Origin: Methylophaga sp.
GTDB taxonomy: Bacteria > Pseudomonadota > Gammaproteobacteria > Nitrosococcales > Methylophagaceae
Direction of reading: 5' to 3'
Length of the DNA stretch: 41,859 nt
Assembly (NCBI GenBank): GCA_002696735.1
Contig: NZSL01000019.1
Span: 24,001 to 65,859, forward strand
Shown here piece after piece: positions 16,089 through 23,901 of this stretch; position 1 is the first letter of the stretch; each line of letters opens with the position of its first letter. The notes under the pieces are model-generated. The model had not been told where the DNA came from. It searched no databases and saw only the letters and a program-made list of their open reading frames with translations. The translations under genes were made by a program, and so were the position numbers.

Positions 16089-16784
16089 ATGCCTACAATT
16101 GTTATGGCGAGTTCCAAGGGTGGGGCAGGTAAGACTACCGCTGCCGTTACTTTGGCTGGAGAGTTAGCGCGTCAGGGTCTGGAGAAAGGGGTCAACATAG
16201 CGTTAGTTGATGCTGATCCTAATAAACATAGTGCAAAGTGGGCTAAGAAAAATGGTTGTCCAGAGAACCTAACATTATATGAGTCAGATGAGTCGAGCAT
16301 TATTGACGATATAGAAAAGGCTGAACAAGAAAATGCTTTTGTGATTGTTGATCTTGAGGGGACGGCAAGTATTGCAGTGGCAAATGCAGTGAGTAGGGCA
16401 GACCTGGTTATTATTTTATGTCAGGGTTCACAGAATGATGCTGATGAAGCTGTAAAAACAATTAAGTTATTACGTCAGCAAGGAAAAGCATTCAGAAGGG
16501 ATATCCCATATTCAGTCCTATTTACACGAACAAGCACAGCGATTGTGCCTCGTACCTTGAAATTCATTGTCAGTCAGTTTACAGAATCAGGTGTGGATGT
16601 CTTCAAGGTATCCTTAATAGAGAAGGATGCCTATAAAGCTGTACATTCTTTTGGTGGGATAGTTAACAATCTCGATCCTAAAGATGTTTCAGGTATTGAG
16701 GTTACTGCTGCTAACGCTAAGGCATACGCTGAAGAGGTTAAACGTAAGCTTAAAGAGATAATGTCAGGAGGTAGTGATGGCTGA
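16089..16784 (+). CDS. ParA/VirC1-family partition ATPase
   Basis: A 231-residue deviant Walker ATPase of the ParA/MinD superfamily. Walker A is KGGAGKTT at residues 10-17 with the signature first Lys; VDADPNKHSAKW near 38 and VIVDLEGTAS near 85 supply the A' and B motifs. There is no N-terminal DNA-binding extension, as in the short ParA, VirC1 and StbB proteins that act in plasmid partition or at the transfer origin. AAGGAAG precedes the ATG. It follows the palindromic array and overlaps the next gene by 8 bases, forming a two-gene unit ended by the hairpin at 17202. Confidence 0.88.
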   Translation: MPTIVMASSKGGAGKTTAAVTLAGELARQGLEKGVNIALVDADPNKHSAKWAKKNGCPENLTLYESDESSIIDDIEKAEQENAFVIVDLEGTASIAVANAVSRADLVIILCQGSQNDADEAVKTIKLLRQQGKAFRRDIPYSVLFTRTSTAIVPRTLKFIVSQFTESGVDVFKVSLIEKDAYKAVHSFGGIVNNLDPKDVSGIEVTAANAKAYAEEVKRKLKEIMSGGSDG

Positions 16785-17136
16785 GCGAGCTGGATTAGAT
16801 TTAGATGATATCAATGAAGATGAAGTAGATATCGCTTCATTAACGGGACCGAAGAATCCAAAGCCAAAAGTTGATCGTAAAGAGTTAAATAAAGTCTCTG
16901 AAGAGGCTGGGTTTGTGAGTCGTCAGGCACCAAGACAGAGGAGAAGGGGAGGACGAACTGCTTATACCCAACAGAAAAACTTTAAGATGCGACCAGATAT
17001 GCCAGAACTATTTGCTGATGTCGCTGATGGACTCGGTATAAAAGACTATGAGTTATTAGAAATGGCTATTCAAGCATTATTGGCTAAGCAGAAAATGAAA
17101 GATGAATTAGAAAGGTTTAAAAGTATCACATCATAG
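16777..17136 (+). CDS. Small basic DNA-binding partner of ParA (VirC2/StbC-like)
   Basis: A 119-residue protein starting at the ATG at 16777, which is placed 5 bases after a near-perfect AGGAGG. A GTG three bases upstream is less well spaced. It has an acidic N-terminus, a strongly basic middle (APRQRRRGGRTAYTQQKNF, about 50-68) and a C-terminal helical part (DYELLEMAIQALLAKQK) consistent with a ribbon-helix-helix fold as in VirC2 and small ParB-like proteins. It likely binds the upstream palindromic array and works with the ParA-like ATPase. The family link is by size, layout and neighbour. Confidence 0.7.
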   Translation: MAERAGLDLDDINEDEVDIASLTGPKNPKPKVDRKELNKVSEEAGFVSRQAPRQRRRGGRTAYTQQKNFKMRPDMPELFADVADGLGIKDYELLEMAIQALLAKQKMKDELERFKSITS

Positions 17137-17201
17137 AGGTACTAAGCAGGGTAGAGGAGGTGGAACATAACTGACTTTATAGCCTGAATACCTTTACCTA
17201 G

Positions 17202-17228
17202 AAAGGGCTGTTATGCAGCCCTTTTTTT
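17202..17228 (+). terminator. Intrinsic terminator after the parA unit
   Basis: AAAGGGCTG, a 5-base loop, CAGCCCTTT and then a run of seven T (17222-17228). It ends the rightward parA/VirC2-like transcript and overlaps the last codons of the converging NERD gene. Confidence 0.88.
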
Positions 17229-17858
17229 ATGAGTTGCCTTCAGATATTCAACATGCTTTTTATCTGTCTTATTACTTTCAGGAAGTCGGCGTACTTGCAG
17301 CTGGCCGGTAAGATGATATACCTCATCCATTGTCAATGATTCCAGTGGGAATGACTCGATATATTCCCGAAGTTCATTACTTTTAACGACACCAGTAGGG
17401 CGCTCTGATTTGAATTCAGCATCACCAGAGAAAGAAACCACATTAATCATATCCACACTTGCATAGCCGGTGATGGCCTCAATAGCCTTTAGATGACTGT
17501 AGTTCTGTCTGATAGGGTTCTGAAAAGTATATTTATCAAACGCTGTATATTGATACCATTCGCTCGAATTTTCGCTTCCTACTATTGAACCTCGATAGTG
17601 TTTAGTTTCGATGACAAACAATCCCCGAGAGCTGATCAGGATATGATCAACCTGGCTCGATCCTTCACGATCTTCAAGATCAATGACGGGCAGGGTAACG
17701 CTTGAGAGTAGGGCGTAATTATCGTCTGACAATGACACCTTCAGCACATCATTTACGATCTGCTCACCAATATGTGAAGCATATTTATGCGCCTGGAACT
17801 TTTTAGAGGCATAGAAGCCTCCAGCAAACCCAAATGCAATTAAAAGTAAGAATTCCAT
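17211..17858 (-). CDS. NERD-domain (nuclease-related) protein
   Basis: A 215-residue protein: an N-terminal hydrophobic helix (FLLLIAFGFAGGFYAS) that would anchor it in the membrane, then a NERD domain. The restriction-endonuclease-like core is visible as QVDHILIS (Asp71) followed by FVIETKHYRG (Glu84-x-Lys86), with the later QN...SHLKAIE segment usual in NERD proteins. Function is unproven; NERD proteins are common on plasmids. The start at 17858 is an ATG behind AGGA; the preceding GTG is also possible. It faces the parA unit and shares the terminator region. Confidence 0.85.
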   Translation of the reverse strand: MEFLLLIAFGFAGGFYASKKFQAHKYASHIGEQIVNDVLKVSLSDDNYALLSSVTLPVIDLEDREGSSQVDHILISSRGLFVIETKHYRGSIVGSENSSEWYQYTAFDKYTFQNPIRQNYSHLKAIEAITGYASVDMINVVSFSGDAEFKSERPTGVVKSNELREYIESFPLESLTMDEVYHLTGQLQVRRLPESNKTDKKHVEYLKATHKKRAA

Positions 17859-17936
17859 CACTTATTCCTATGTTTTATTCCTTATATATATACATAACAT
17901 GAAAGCTGATTCACGAAAGTGGCAGCAGATGCCTAT

Positions 17937-18215
17937 TTATGCAATAGATTTACCTTTATATGAAATGACATTGATCGCTGATGCTGAAGCTGTAGAAGAT
18001 GCTGTCTTTGGCAGCATGCGAATTCTACCTCCACGGTTAAACATACCAGTCTCAATCAGTATTCTGAGGCTAGCTTCATCGGTGCATTCAAATTTTTCAT
18101 TACCCGATAATGTGTAAACATACTTACCGGTCATGGGTCCTCTTTGGTACTGATATGGATGGCAGATTTCTCCATTAGTATTTTTTCCAATTACATCCGT
18201 GAGTAGTTCAATCAT
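17937..18215 (-). CDS. Hypothetical small protein
   Basis: A 92-residue protein I do not recognise. It has no signal peptide or membrane segment. A Gly/Tyr-rich middle (YQRGPMTGKYVYTLSGNEKF) is followed by CTDEASLRILIETGMF, which looks like a small mixed alpha/beta domain. No ribosome site stands before the ATG at 18215, so reality and start are less sure. The AT-rich gaps on both sides hold nothing else that I can identify. Confidence 0.4.
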   Translation of the reverse strand: MIELLTDVIGKNTNGEICHPYQYQRGPMTGKYVYTLSGNEKFECTDEASLRILIETGMFNRGGRIRMLPKTASSTASASAINVISYKGKSIA

Positions 18216-18280
18216 ATGCGGTAATACATCTGGCCAAAATTTAAGTAAGTACTATGATGAAATAACAAAGTAGATTTACC

Positions 18281-18583
18281 TCAATGCGTAGGGTGTTCAT
18301 CATTTGTGTCAATTTCTAAGACACGTATCAAGTAGTCTTCTTTTTTAGGTGTGTATCTGCATTGGCCCTTTACAACTTCACGCAACATTGTAGGATTTAT
18401 CTCTTTAGTACTGATTGCCCAGGCAACTAAAACTTCATGTTCTTTTTTTTCAATCTCATAAATCTTAGTCATGCAATCATCAGTCAGTTCAGTTTCCCGG
18501 AATCTTTTTTTCAGATCCAGTAGTTCAATCATCACGGGTTTTGTTTGCTCTTCAAATTTACAACTATTCATTTTCGTTTTCAT
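18281..18583 (-). CDS. Hypothetical small helical protein
   Basis: A 100-residue, mostly alpha-helical, charged protein with no known motif (for example MIELLDLKKRFRETELTDD, then YEIEKKEHEVLVAWAIS). It is cytoplasmic by composition. A second ATG four codons in is equally possible. It is the last gene before the motif cluster that marks the left edge of the envelope locus, so it probably belongs to the conjugative backbone. Confidence 0.45.
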   Translation of the reverse strand: MKTKMNSCKFEEQTKPVMIELLDLKKRFRETELTDDCMTKIYEIEKKEHEVLVAWAISTKEINPTMLREVVKGQCRYTPKKEDYLIRVLEIDTNDEHPTH

Positions 18584-18934
18584 TCTTTTGCCTTAAACAT
18601 TTTTGACAATGTTCAATTTAATCGATGATCGGATTGTGACTCATACAAAAAGCGTGTCTATTTGTTTTCAGCTAAACCATTGATCTATATTCAGACTAAT
18701 TTTTCCCAGTAGTAAAAGTCAGCCCATGTTTTTGTAGTAAAAGTCGAGCTTAAGCGTGGTTTGATAGTAAAAAAATGTCTTAAAAGACGTGATACTTCTT
18801 TTGGGGTATTAAAATTAATATGTAACTATGAGACTTAGTTTGTTGCAATGAATATCTGGATTTTACCGAGATTATTAATGGCATTAAGACTTAGTTAAGA
18901 TCAGATAGAGCAGAGCATGGTTGTGTCGGATCTA
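18584..18934. other. Gene-free gap with an inverted motif cluster
   Basis: No credible gene is seen in these 351 bases. Three TAGTAAAA words (18709-18716, 18735-18742 and 18764-18771), two of them followed by GTC and the third by AAAATGTC, form a cluster at about 18708-18780. Read on the minus strand they resemble the repeats at 28016-28186 (GACAT-N2-TTTTACTA). A weaker PmrA-box-like pair ATTAAG-N5-GTTAAG lies at 18883-18899, downstream of eptA. Confidence 0.6.
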
Positions 18935-20572
18935 TTATCGATTTTCCTTTATATTCATAAGTTCAAGTATCAAGTTAAATAGTAAATCATGGCTTATTGA
19001 TTTGTCTTTGTTTGCTATCGTATTTTCCCAATCAAAATTATTTTCATGTTTAAAGCTATCAGATAACCAGATTAGCATCGGAACATGTTTTTGGGCTTCA
19101 GGAGCAATTCGATAGGGCAAACCGTGGAGATATACACCGTTTTCACCCAAAGATTCACCATGATCAGAAATGTATAAAAGGCCAACATTATATTCAGACT
19201 CAAGGGTTTTTAAAGATTCAATAGTCTCAGCAATCAGTTCATCTGTAGCTAAAATACTGTTGTCATAAGCATTAATAATGGCTTGCTGTGAACACTTTTG
19301 CAGTTGATTTGTTTCGCATTCAGGGAAAAATTTCTTTTGGCTTACGGTGCTGCGTTTAAAATATTCCGGCCCATGGCTACCTAACTGATGCATCACAATA
19401 AATGCATCTTTTGAAGGCGGTATTGAAGCTACTTTTCTTTCAAATGCTGGAATTAATTCCAGATCGCTACATTGCTCACCATCACAATTAATAATATTTT
19501 GAGTTAGAATTCGGTCACACATCCCTTTACAACCTGAATTGTTATCCAACCAAGTTACATCAACGCCTGCTCGTTGAAGAATGTCGAGTACATTGTCACT
19601 ATTTTTGGCTATATCAGCATCATAACTTGCCTGATTAAGGTATGAAAACATGCATGGAACAGAGATAGCTGTTGCCGTTCCGCACGAAGCAACATCACTA
19701 AAGTTCACCATTGAATCAGGAGTATTATCTAGCAGTTGCAATAGCTTTGGTGTTGTATTTCTATGATAACCATTGAGAGTGAAATGATCTGCCCTTGCCG
19801 TTTCGCCTACGATCATTACAAATAAATTTGGTTTAATTTTATTAATTGGTGTAGTTAACTTTGCATTCAATGCTACCAATTGAAATTCAGTTGGAAAAGC
19901 GGAGGCTACTATTTTTTCCCCGACAGAAATACTTGCTGAAATGGCATTGAATGGCACGGCTAGATGCTTAACTTCACGGTGATTTCTAAAAAAGGAAGAA
20001 AGTTCTTTGTAGTTAAACTGTAAAAATCCTGCGAGGAGGATAAAAGTTATTATTAGAAGTGTGAGCCATACTTTTAGTTGATGTCCAAAACCTCCCCATT
20101 GTATATTCATTTTTTTGTTAATCATGGCAGGTATAAACAAAAACAATACTAAATGAAAAAATAATCCGGTCCCAATCAAGCCTTGAGTTTCATTCCAATC
20201 CGTTTCAACCACATTTTGCAGCATATCCTTATCAATGAGGATGCCATACTTCATCATGAAGTAGCTGCTAAAGGCCGAAATAGTAATTAGTATCAGGAGC
20301 CAACCTTTTAACAGTCTTTTAAACGAGAATAATGAAACCAATATAAGATTCATCATAAAACTAAGAGCGACTATCTTAAATTGTAGCGATGGCTCAAAAG
20401 CGTTAAGTTGATTGAATAAAAAATAAAATATAGGTAAATTGTAAGTAACAGTGATAAATAGTGATGACAAAATTATATATACCCAAGATGGGATTGCTAT
20501 TGAGTTACTAATCGCTATATAAAATGTATTACTTTGTAAATAAGATGAAGATTTTTTTGCGAGAGATAACAT
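18935..20572 (-). CDS. eptA: Lipid A phosphoethanolamine transferase EptA (MCR-like)
   Basis: A 545-residue inner-membrane enzyme that moves phosphoethanolamine from phosphatidylethanolamine to lipid A, lowering surface charge; the family includes PmrC and the MCR proteins. Five N-terminal transmembrane helices (to about 185) precede the periplasmic sulfatase-fold domain. Catalytic features are present: VGETARADHF with Glu257 and nucleophile Thr258, HQLGSHGPEYF with His395 and His400, and YISDHGESLGENGVYLHG with Asp470-His471 and His483. Cys pairs at 297/307, 363/368 and 419/427 match the family's disulfides; 348/352 is an extra pair. It lies after pmrB, with its own PmrA-type box 50 bases upstream. 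The sequence looks functional. Confidence 0.95.
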   Translation of the reverse strand: MLSLAKKSSSYLQSNTFYIAISNSIAIPSWVYIILSSLFITVTYNLPIFYFLFNQLNAFEPSLQFKIVALSFMMNLILVSLFSFKRLLKGWLLILITISAFSSYFMMKYGILIDKDMLQNVVETDWNETQGLIGTGLFFHLVLFLFIPAMINKKMNIQWGGFGHQLKVWLTLLIITFILLAGFLQFNYKELSSFFRNHREVKHLAVPFNAISASISVGEKIVASAFPTEFQLVALNAKLTTPINKIKPNLFVMIVGETARADHFTLNGYHRNTTPKLLQLLDNTPDSMVNFSDVASCGTATAISVPCMFSYLNQASYDADIAKNSDNVLDILQRAGVDVTWLDNNSGCKGMCDRILTQNIINCDGEQCSDLELIPAFERKVASIPPSKDAFIVMHQLGSHGPEYFKRSTVSQKKFFPECETNQLQKCSQQAIINAYDNSILATDELIAETIESLKTLESEYNVGLLYISDHGESLGENGVYLHGLPYRIAPEAQKHVPMLIWLSDSFKHENNFDWENTIANKDKSISHDLLFNLILELMNIKENR

Positions 20573-20621
20573 TGTTAAATTCCACTTATAAAGTTATTAA
20601 CTCCCACTCTATAAGTTGAAT

Positions 20622-20638
20622 CTTAAAAAATGCTTAAA
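20622..20638 (-). promoter_or_regulatory. PmrA-type box upstream of eptA
   Basis: On the minus strand this reads TTTAAG-CATTT-TTTAAG, matching YTTAAK-N5-YTTAAK exactly. It lies in the 67-base pmrB-eptA gap, 50 bases before the eptA ATG, with a TTATAG -10-like element a few bases downstream. It could drive eptA separately from the rest of the operon. Confidence 0.75.
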
Positions 20639-20639
20639 T

Positions 20640-22019
20640 CTAATTTATTGGCAGTATTATTTTTACTTCAAACTGTTCTTTTTGCTGTGTGAAAGTGATT
20701 TGGCCTTGATGTAAATCAATAATCATCATTACTATCGATAATCCGAGTCCAGCCCCTGCAATATGCTGGTGCTGGCTATGCCTATAAAAGCGTTCTCCCA
20801 AACGATCAGACTCCGTAATAATGTTGTTATTGTTTTTAATTGTAATTAGAACATTATTTTCTGGAGCATTTGTTACTTCAATTTCAACTACTTGTTCTTG
20901 CTCTGAATATTTGGCCGCATTATCCAATAAATTTCGCATCACTATTTGCAGTAAAGATGGATCACCATAAACTTCACAATTTCTATCAATCTTAGTTGAC
21001 CAGCTTACTTTCTCTAGTTGATGGATTGATAGCTGTGACATGCTTTGTTCAAGCAAATCATTCACATTAAGCCTTTGAGGAGCGAGTAGAGAAGACTGCT
21101 CAATTCTTGCCATAGCAAGTAATTGATTGACCAGATGAACCATCCTTTTACTGCCAGTATCTATTGCCGAAATTGCTTGTTGTTTTTCTTGTTCGGTTAA
21201 ATCCGAGTTGAGATTTTGAGCATGTAATTGAAGAATACTTAGCGGTGTTCTAAGTTCATGTGATGCATCGATGATAAATCTTTTTTCTTTATCAAGATAA
21301 AGAGTTATCCTTTTTAACAAACCATTAATGGCTACTTGTATTGGTTTTAATTCACTCGGCAAGTTGGTGTGAACTTCAGTTAACTTTTCAGGTTTTTTAT
21401 CTCTCAACTGTTGGCTTAAGTGACTAAGTGGTCTTAAACTTAGTCCAATAATAAAATAAATTAAAATACTTAATGGAATAATTAATAATAATAAGGGTCG
21501 TATTTGCGTTGCCGCCATGTGTCCACTCATTTCACTGCGAACATCTTCTCGCTGAGATGTATAGACCCAAATATCTTCGACAGGATCATACAAACTAAAG
21601 GTTATCCATTTATAATTTTTTTCCGCTATTTCATGGAAGCCTTCTGTTTTACTTTGTGCTAAAAAAGAAGTGGCATTTTCTGATAGTAAGATTAACTTTT
21701 CATTACGCCATATCTGAAAAGCAATTTTGCTTTCATATTTATGCTCTGGGAACATCCTTTCTTGTGCAGAGGTAAGCTGTTCACCTGTATCAATTCTTGT
21801 TGGCACAGGGATTACAATGGGATCTTCAGAAAATTTGTTGGGGTTAACTTTATATAAGGTCCACAATAAGCGTGCAGTTTGAGCAAGCTGGGCATCATAA
21901 ATCTCGTCCATTTCGTGAAGTGAGTTATGGTACGAAATTGAAGCTGTCATCCCTAATATGATGATCATCAGTAGATTTATACTAACTAACAACCATAATT
22001 TGATCGAGTTAAACGTCAT
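20640..22019 (-). CDS. pmrB: Sensor histidine kinase, PmrB/QseC type
   Basis: A 459-residue two-component sensor. Helix 1 (about 7-27) and helix 2 (about 172-193) flank a periplasmic sensor domain of about 145 residues. A HAMP-like linker, the HisKA motif DASHELRTPL with phospho-acceptor His254, the N box NLLDNAAKYS and the G-rich GAGLGLSIV complete the kinase. The overall pattern is QseC/PmrB-like. The short acidic ExxE motif that senses metals in Salmonella PmrB is not obvious, so the signal may differ. It overlaps pmrA by 11 bases. The pmr name rests on the linked eptA gene and PmrA boxes rather than on sequence alone. Confidence 0.88.
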   Translation of the reverse strand: MTFNSIKLWLLVSINLLMIIILGMTASISYHNSLHEMDEIYDAQLAQTARLLWTLYKVNPNKFSEDPIVIPVPTRIDTGEQLTSAQERMFPEHKYESKIAFQIWRNEKLILLSENATSFLAQSKTEGFHEIAEKNYKWITFSLYDPVEDIWVYTSQREDVRSEMSGHMAATQIRPLLLLIIPLSILIYFIIGLSLRPLSHLSQQLRDKKPEKLTEVHTNLPSELKPIQVAINGLLKRITLYLDKEKRFIIDASHELRTPLSILQLHAQNLNSDLTEQEKQQAISAIDTGSKRMVHLVNQLLAMARIEQSSLLAPQRLNVNDLLEQSMSQLSIHQLEKVSWSTKIDRNCEVYGDPSLLQIVMRNLLDNAAKYSEQEQVVEIEVTNAPENNVLITIKNNNNIITESDRLGERFYRHSQHQHIAGAGLGLSIVMMIIDLHQGQITFTQQKEQFEVKIILPIN

Positions 22020-22677
22020 ATTCTTCTACTAACATATACCCAATTCCTCTTACGGTTCTAAACAAATCATTTGATAGTTTTTTTCTCAGATGATGAATAT
22101 GAACTTCTGTTGCATTGCTGTCTATGTCACCCTCCCAACCGTAACTTAATTCATCAAGATATTGTCTGCTTAGAATACGATTGGGGTTCATCATAAACTC
22201 CTTTAACAAAAGAAATTCTCGTTTTGTTAATATGACGCTCTGACCGTTATATTCACAGTCATGAGTCTGTAAATCTAATCTCAAGCTTGAAATAAATAAA
22301 ATATCATCCTTTCGTTCAGAACTGCGTCTTACAAGTACCCGAATCCTAGCTTCAATTTCACGGACATCCGTGGGTTTAACTAGGTAATCATCTGCACCAT
22401 TGTTCAAAGCTGATAACTTAATTTCGATTTGATCTTGTGCTGTTAAGACTAAAATAGGCAATGTATGTCCATTTTTACGTATTGATTTAATTAGTGGAAC
22501 AGCTGAGCCATCGGGTAAGCCCAGATCCAGAATCAGTAATGCAAACTCACCGTTCAAAAGAGCTTGTTTGGCATGTAATCCAGTCGTGCAGTGTTCCAAT
22601 TGGTAACCCATACGCTTTAATGCGGTTATGATCCCTAACGCTAATAGCTGATCATCTTCGATTAACAAAATTCGCAT
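22009..22677 (-). CDS. pmrA: OmpR-family response regulator, PmrA type
   Basis: A 222-residue regulator, the same length as enteric PmrA. The receiver domain has acidic residues 8-9, phospho-acceptor Asp51 (LILDLGLPDG) and Lys101 (YLVKPTD). The C-terminal winged-helix domain (about 128-218) has the usual TKREFLLLKEFMMNP and EVHIHHLRKKL segments. Three sites fitting YTTAAK-N5-YTTAAK lie in front of genes of this locus and are its likely targets: before dgkA and the LTA-synthase-like gene, before eptA and before the methyltransferase. It is transcribed with pap2 and dgkA upstream and pmrB downstream. Confidence 0.9.
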   Translation of the reverse strand: MRILLIEDDQLLALGIITALKRMGYQLEHCTTGLHAKQALLNGEFALLILDLGLPDGSAVPLIKSIRKNGHTLPILVLTAQDQIEIKLSALNNGADDYLVKPTDVREIEARIRVLVRRSSERKDDILFISSLRLDLQTHDCEYNGQSVILTKREFLLLKEFMMNPNRILSRQYLDELSYGWEGDIDSNATEVHIHHLRKKLSNDLFRTVRGIGYMLVEEYDV

Positions 22678-22696
22678 TATGTTATTTCCTCACTTA

Positions 22697-23398
22697 TCAA
22701 ACCATTTCGGCCGTTTTTTGATCGGAATAAAGTAATTTAAAAATGACATAGCTTGAAAACAAACAAATAAATAAAGTTGTGATGTCATGTGAGAGAAAAT
22801 GTGCTCCCCTTAATTGTTGGCTAAAACCAAAGAGTAAGCCAAAGCCCATGCCGATTCCCAGACCATAATATCGCCAAGCTGGTTTTATCTCTCTCAACAT
22901 AAAAAATAATGCTACCCAAGCATAACCAATGCTGGCATGGCCGGCGGGGAAACAGTAAGCCATGGGCAGACTGTTGGATCTATGAGCGAATAAGCTTAAA
23001 TAGGGTCTATCACCACCAAACAACTCTAAACTCCAGGGGCAGTCAATGTCGGTAATAGATTTGAGATAACTGACAGCAACAAATGAGACGATTAATGACA
23101 ATGTTAGTCCTTGCCATGCTCTAGCCAGGGAGGAGTATTGTTTATGTTTAACAGTGAAAAAAATGGTGATAACTAATACTGATAGCACTGCTATATAATT
23201 CAACCATCGGCCACCATCATGTAAAACTTCATTGGTTAGCCAATGTTTTCGTAAAAGCCATTGCTGTCCCTCTAAAGCATAGATATAACCAGCAAGCTTC
23301 AGATCTCCTCCAAAATACTCTAGTCCCATCATTAAGCAAAAATACACTAGTAATAGTAGCCAAAAGGTATGGTTCCTATAGATAGCTTGTTTCACCAT
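22697..23398 (-). CDS. PAP2-family membrane phosphatase
   Basis: A 233-residue protein with about six transmembrane helices and the three PAP2 signature blocks: KSITDIDCPW (variant of KX6RP), FPAGHASIGYAW (PSGH block) and RGAHFLSHD (SRX5HX3D block). It should dephosphorylate a lipid such as lipid A 1-phosphate, phosphatidylglycerol phosphate or undecaprenyl diphosphate; the KxxTxxxCPW form occurs in a PAP2 subgroup often seen near eptA/mcr genes. I prefer the ATG at 23398, which overlaps the dgkA stop, to a GTG at 23413; neither has a good ribosome site, suggesting coupling to dgkA. Confidence 0.88.
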   Translation of the reverse strand: MVKQAIYRNHTFWLLLLVYFCLMMGLEYFGGDLKLAGYIYALEGQQWLLRKHWLTNEVLHDGGRWLNYIAVLSVLVITIFFTVKHKQYSSLARAWQGLTLSLIVSFVAVSYLKSITDIDCPWSLELFGGDRPYLSLFAHRSNSLPMAYCFPAGHASIGYAWVALFFMLREIKPAWRYYGLGIGMGFGLLFGFSQQLRGAHFLSHDITTLFICLFSSYVIFKLLYSDQKTAEMV

Positions 23399-23748
23399 AA
23401 AATAATTAACCACGTCAAAAAAGCCGTAACCAAACTTACAAACACTGCAGCAGAACCAATATCTTTTGCCTTACCACTCAACGTATTAAACTCATGACCA
23501 ATCCTGTCAACAACGGTTTCTAATGCCGTATTGAGTAGTTCAGCGACAACGATAAAAGCCAAGCTAAAGATCAACATTACTTGCTCAACTGATGTGATAT
23601 TAAGCAAAAATGTGATTGGCACCAGAAATACAATAAGTAGGAGCTCTTGGCGAATGGCAGCCTCGCTTTCCCAGCTGGCACGTAATCCTTGGTATGAATA
23701 CTGTGTCGCATAAAACAATCTTTTTAATCCCGTATAGCCCGTCTTCAT
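23392..23748 (-). CDS. dgkA: Diacylglycerol kinase DgkA
   Basis: A 118-residue integral membrane kinase of the trimeric DgkA family, normal in length. The N-terminal amphipathic helix (GLKRLFYATQYSYQGLRASW), the EAAIRQE motif, the catalytic ELLNTALETVVDRIG segment (Glu70, Asn73, Glu77) and KAKDIGSAAV are all conserved. It phosphorylates diacylglycerol to phosphatidate, recycling the by-product left when EptA takes phosphoethanolamine from phosphatidylethanolamine, so its place with eptA makes biochemical sense. It is the first gene of the leftward operon, behind a PmrA-type box at 23794. Confidence 0.94.
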   Translation of the reverse strand: MKTGYTGLKRLFYATQYSYQGLRASWESEAAIRQELLLIVFLVPITFLLNITSVEQVMLIFSLAFIVVAELLNTALETVVDRIGHEFNTLSGKAKDIGSAAVFVSLVTAFLTWLIILW

Positions 23749-23793
23749 TTTTTACCTCAACAAAAATTACTAGGCTCATATTATGTTCGATTT

Positions 23794-23810
23794 CTTAAGC
23801 AACGCTTAAG
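23794..23810. promoter_or_regulatory. PmrA-type box between dgkA and the LTA-synthase-like gene
   Basis: CTTAAG-CAACG-CTTAAG, an exact YTTAAK-N5-YTTAAK match. Each half is itself palindromic, so the box reads equally on both strands. It sits in the 153-base divergent gap: 46 bases from the dgkA ATG with CATAAT downstream on the minus strand, and 92 bases from the 23902 ATG with TTATATT downstream on the plus strand. It is probably a shared autoregulatory site. Confidence 0.8.
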
Positions 23811-23901
23811 TATTGAAATTTATATTGGCCTCAATTCTTTGCAGCTGACTACTCATATCAGCCAATAAGACGCAGTTAATGCATACGGGAAATATAAATA
23901 A

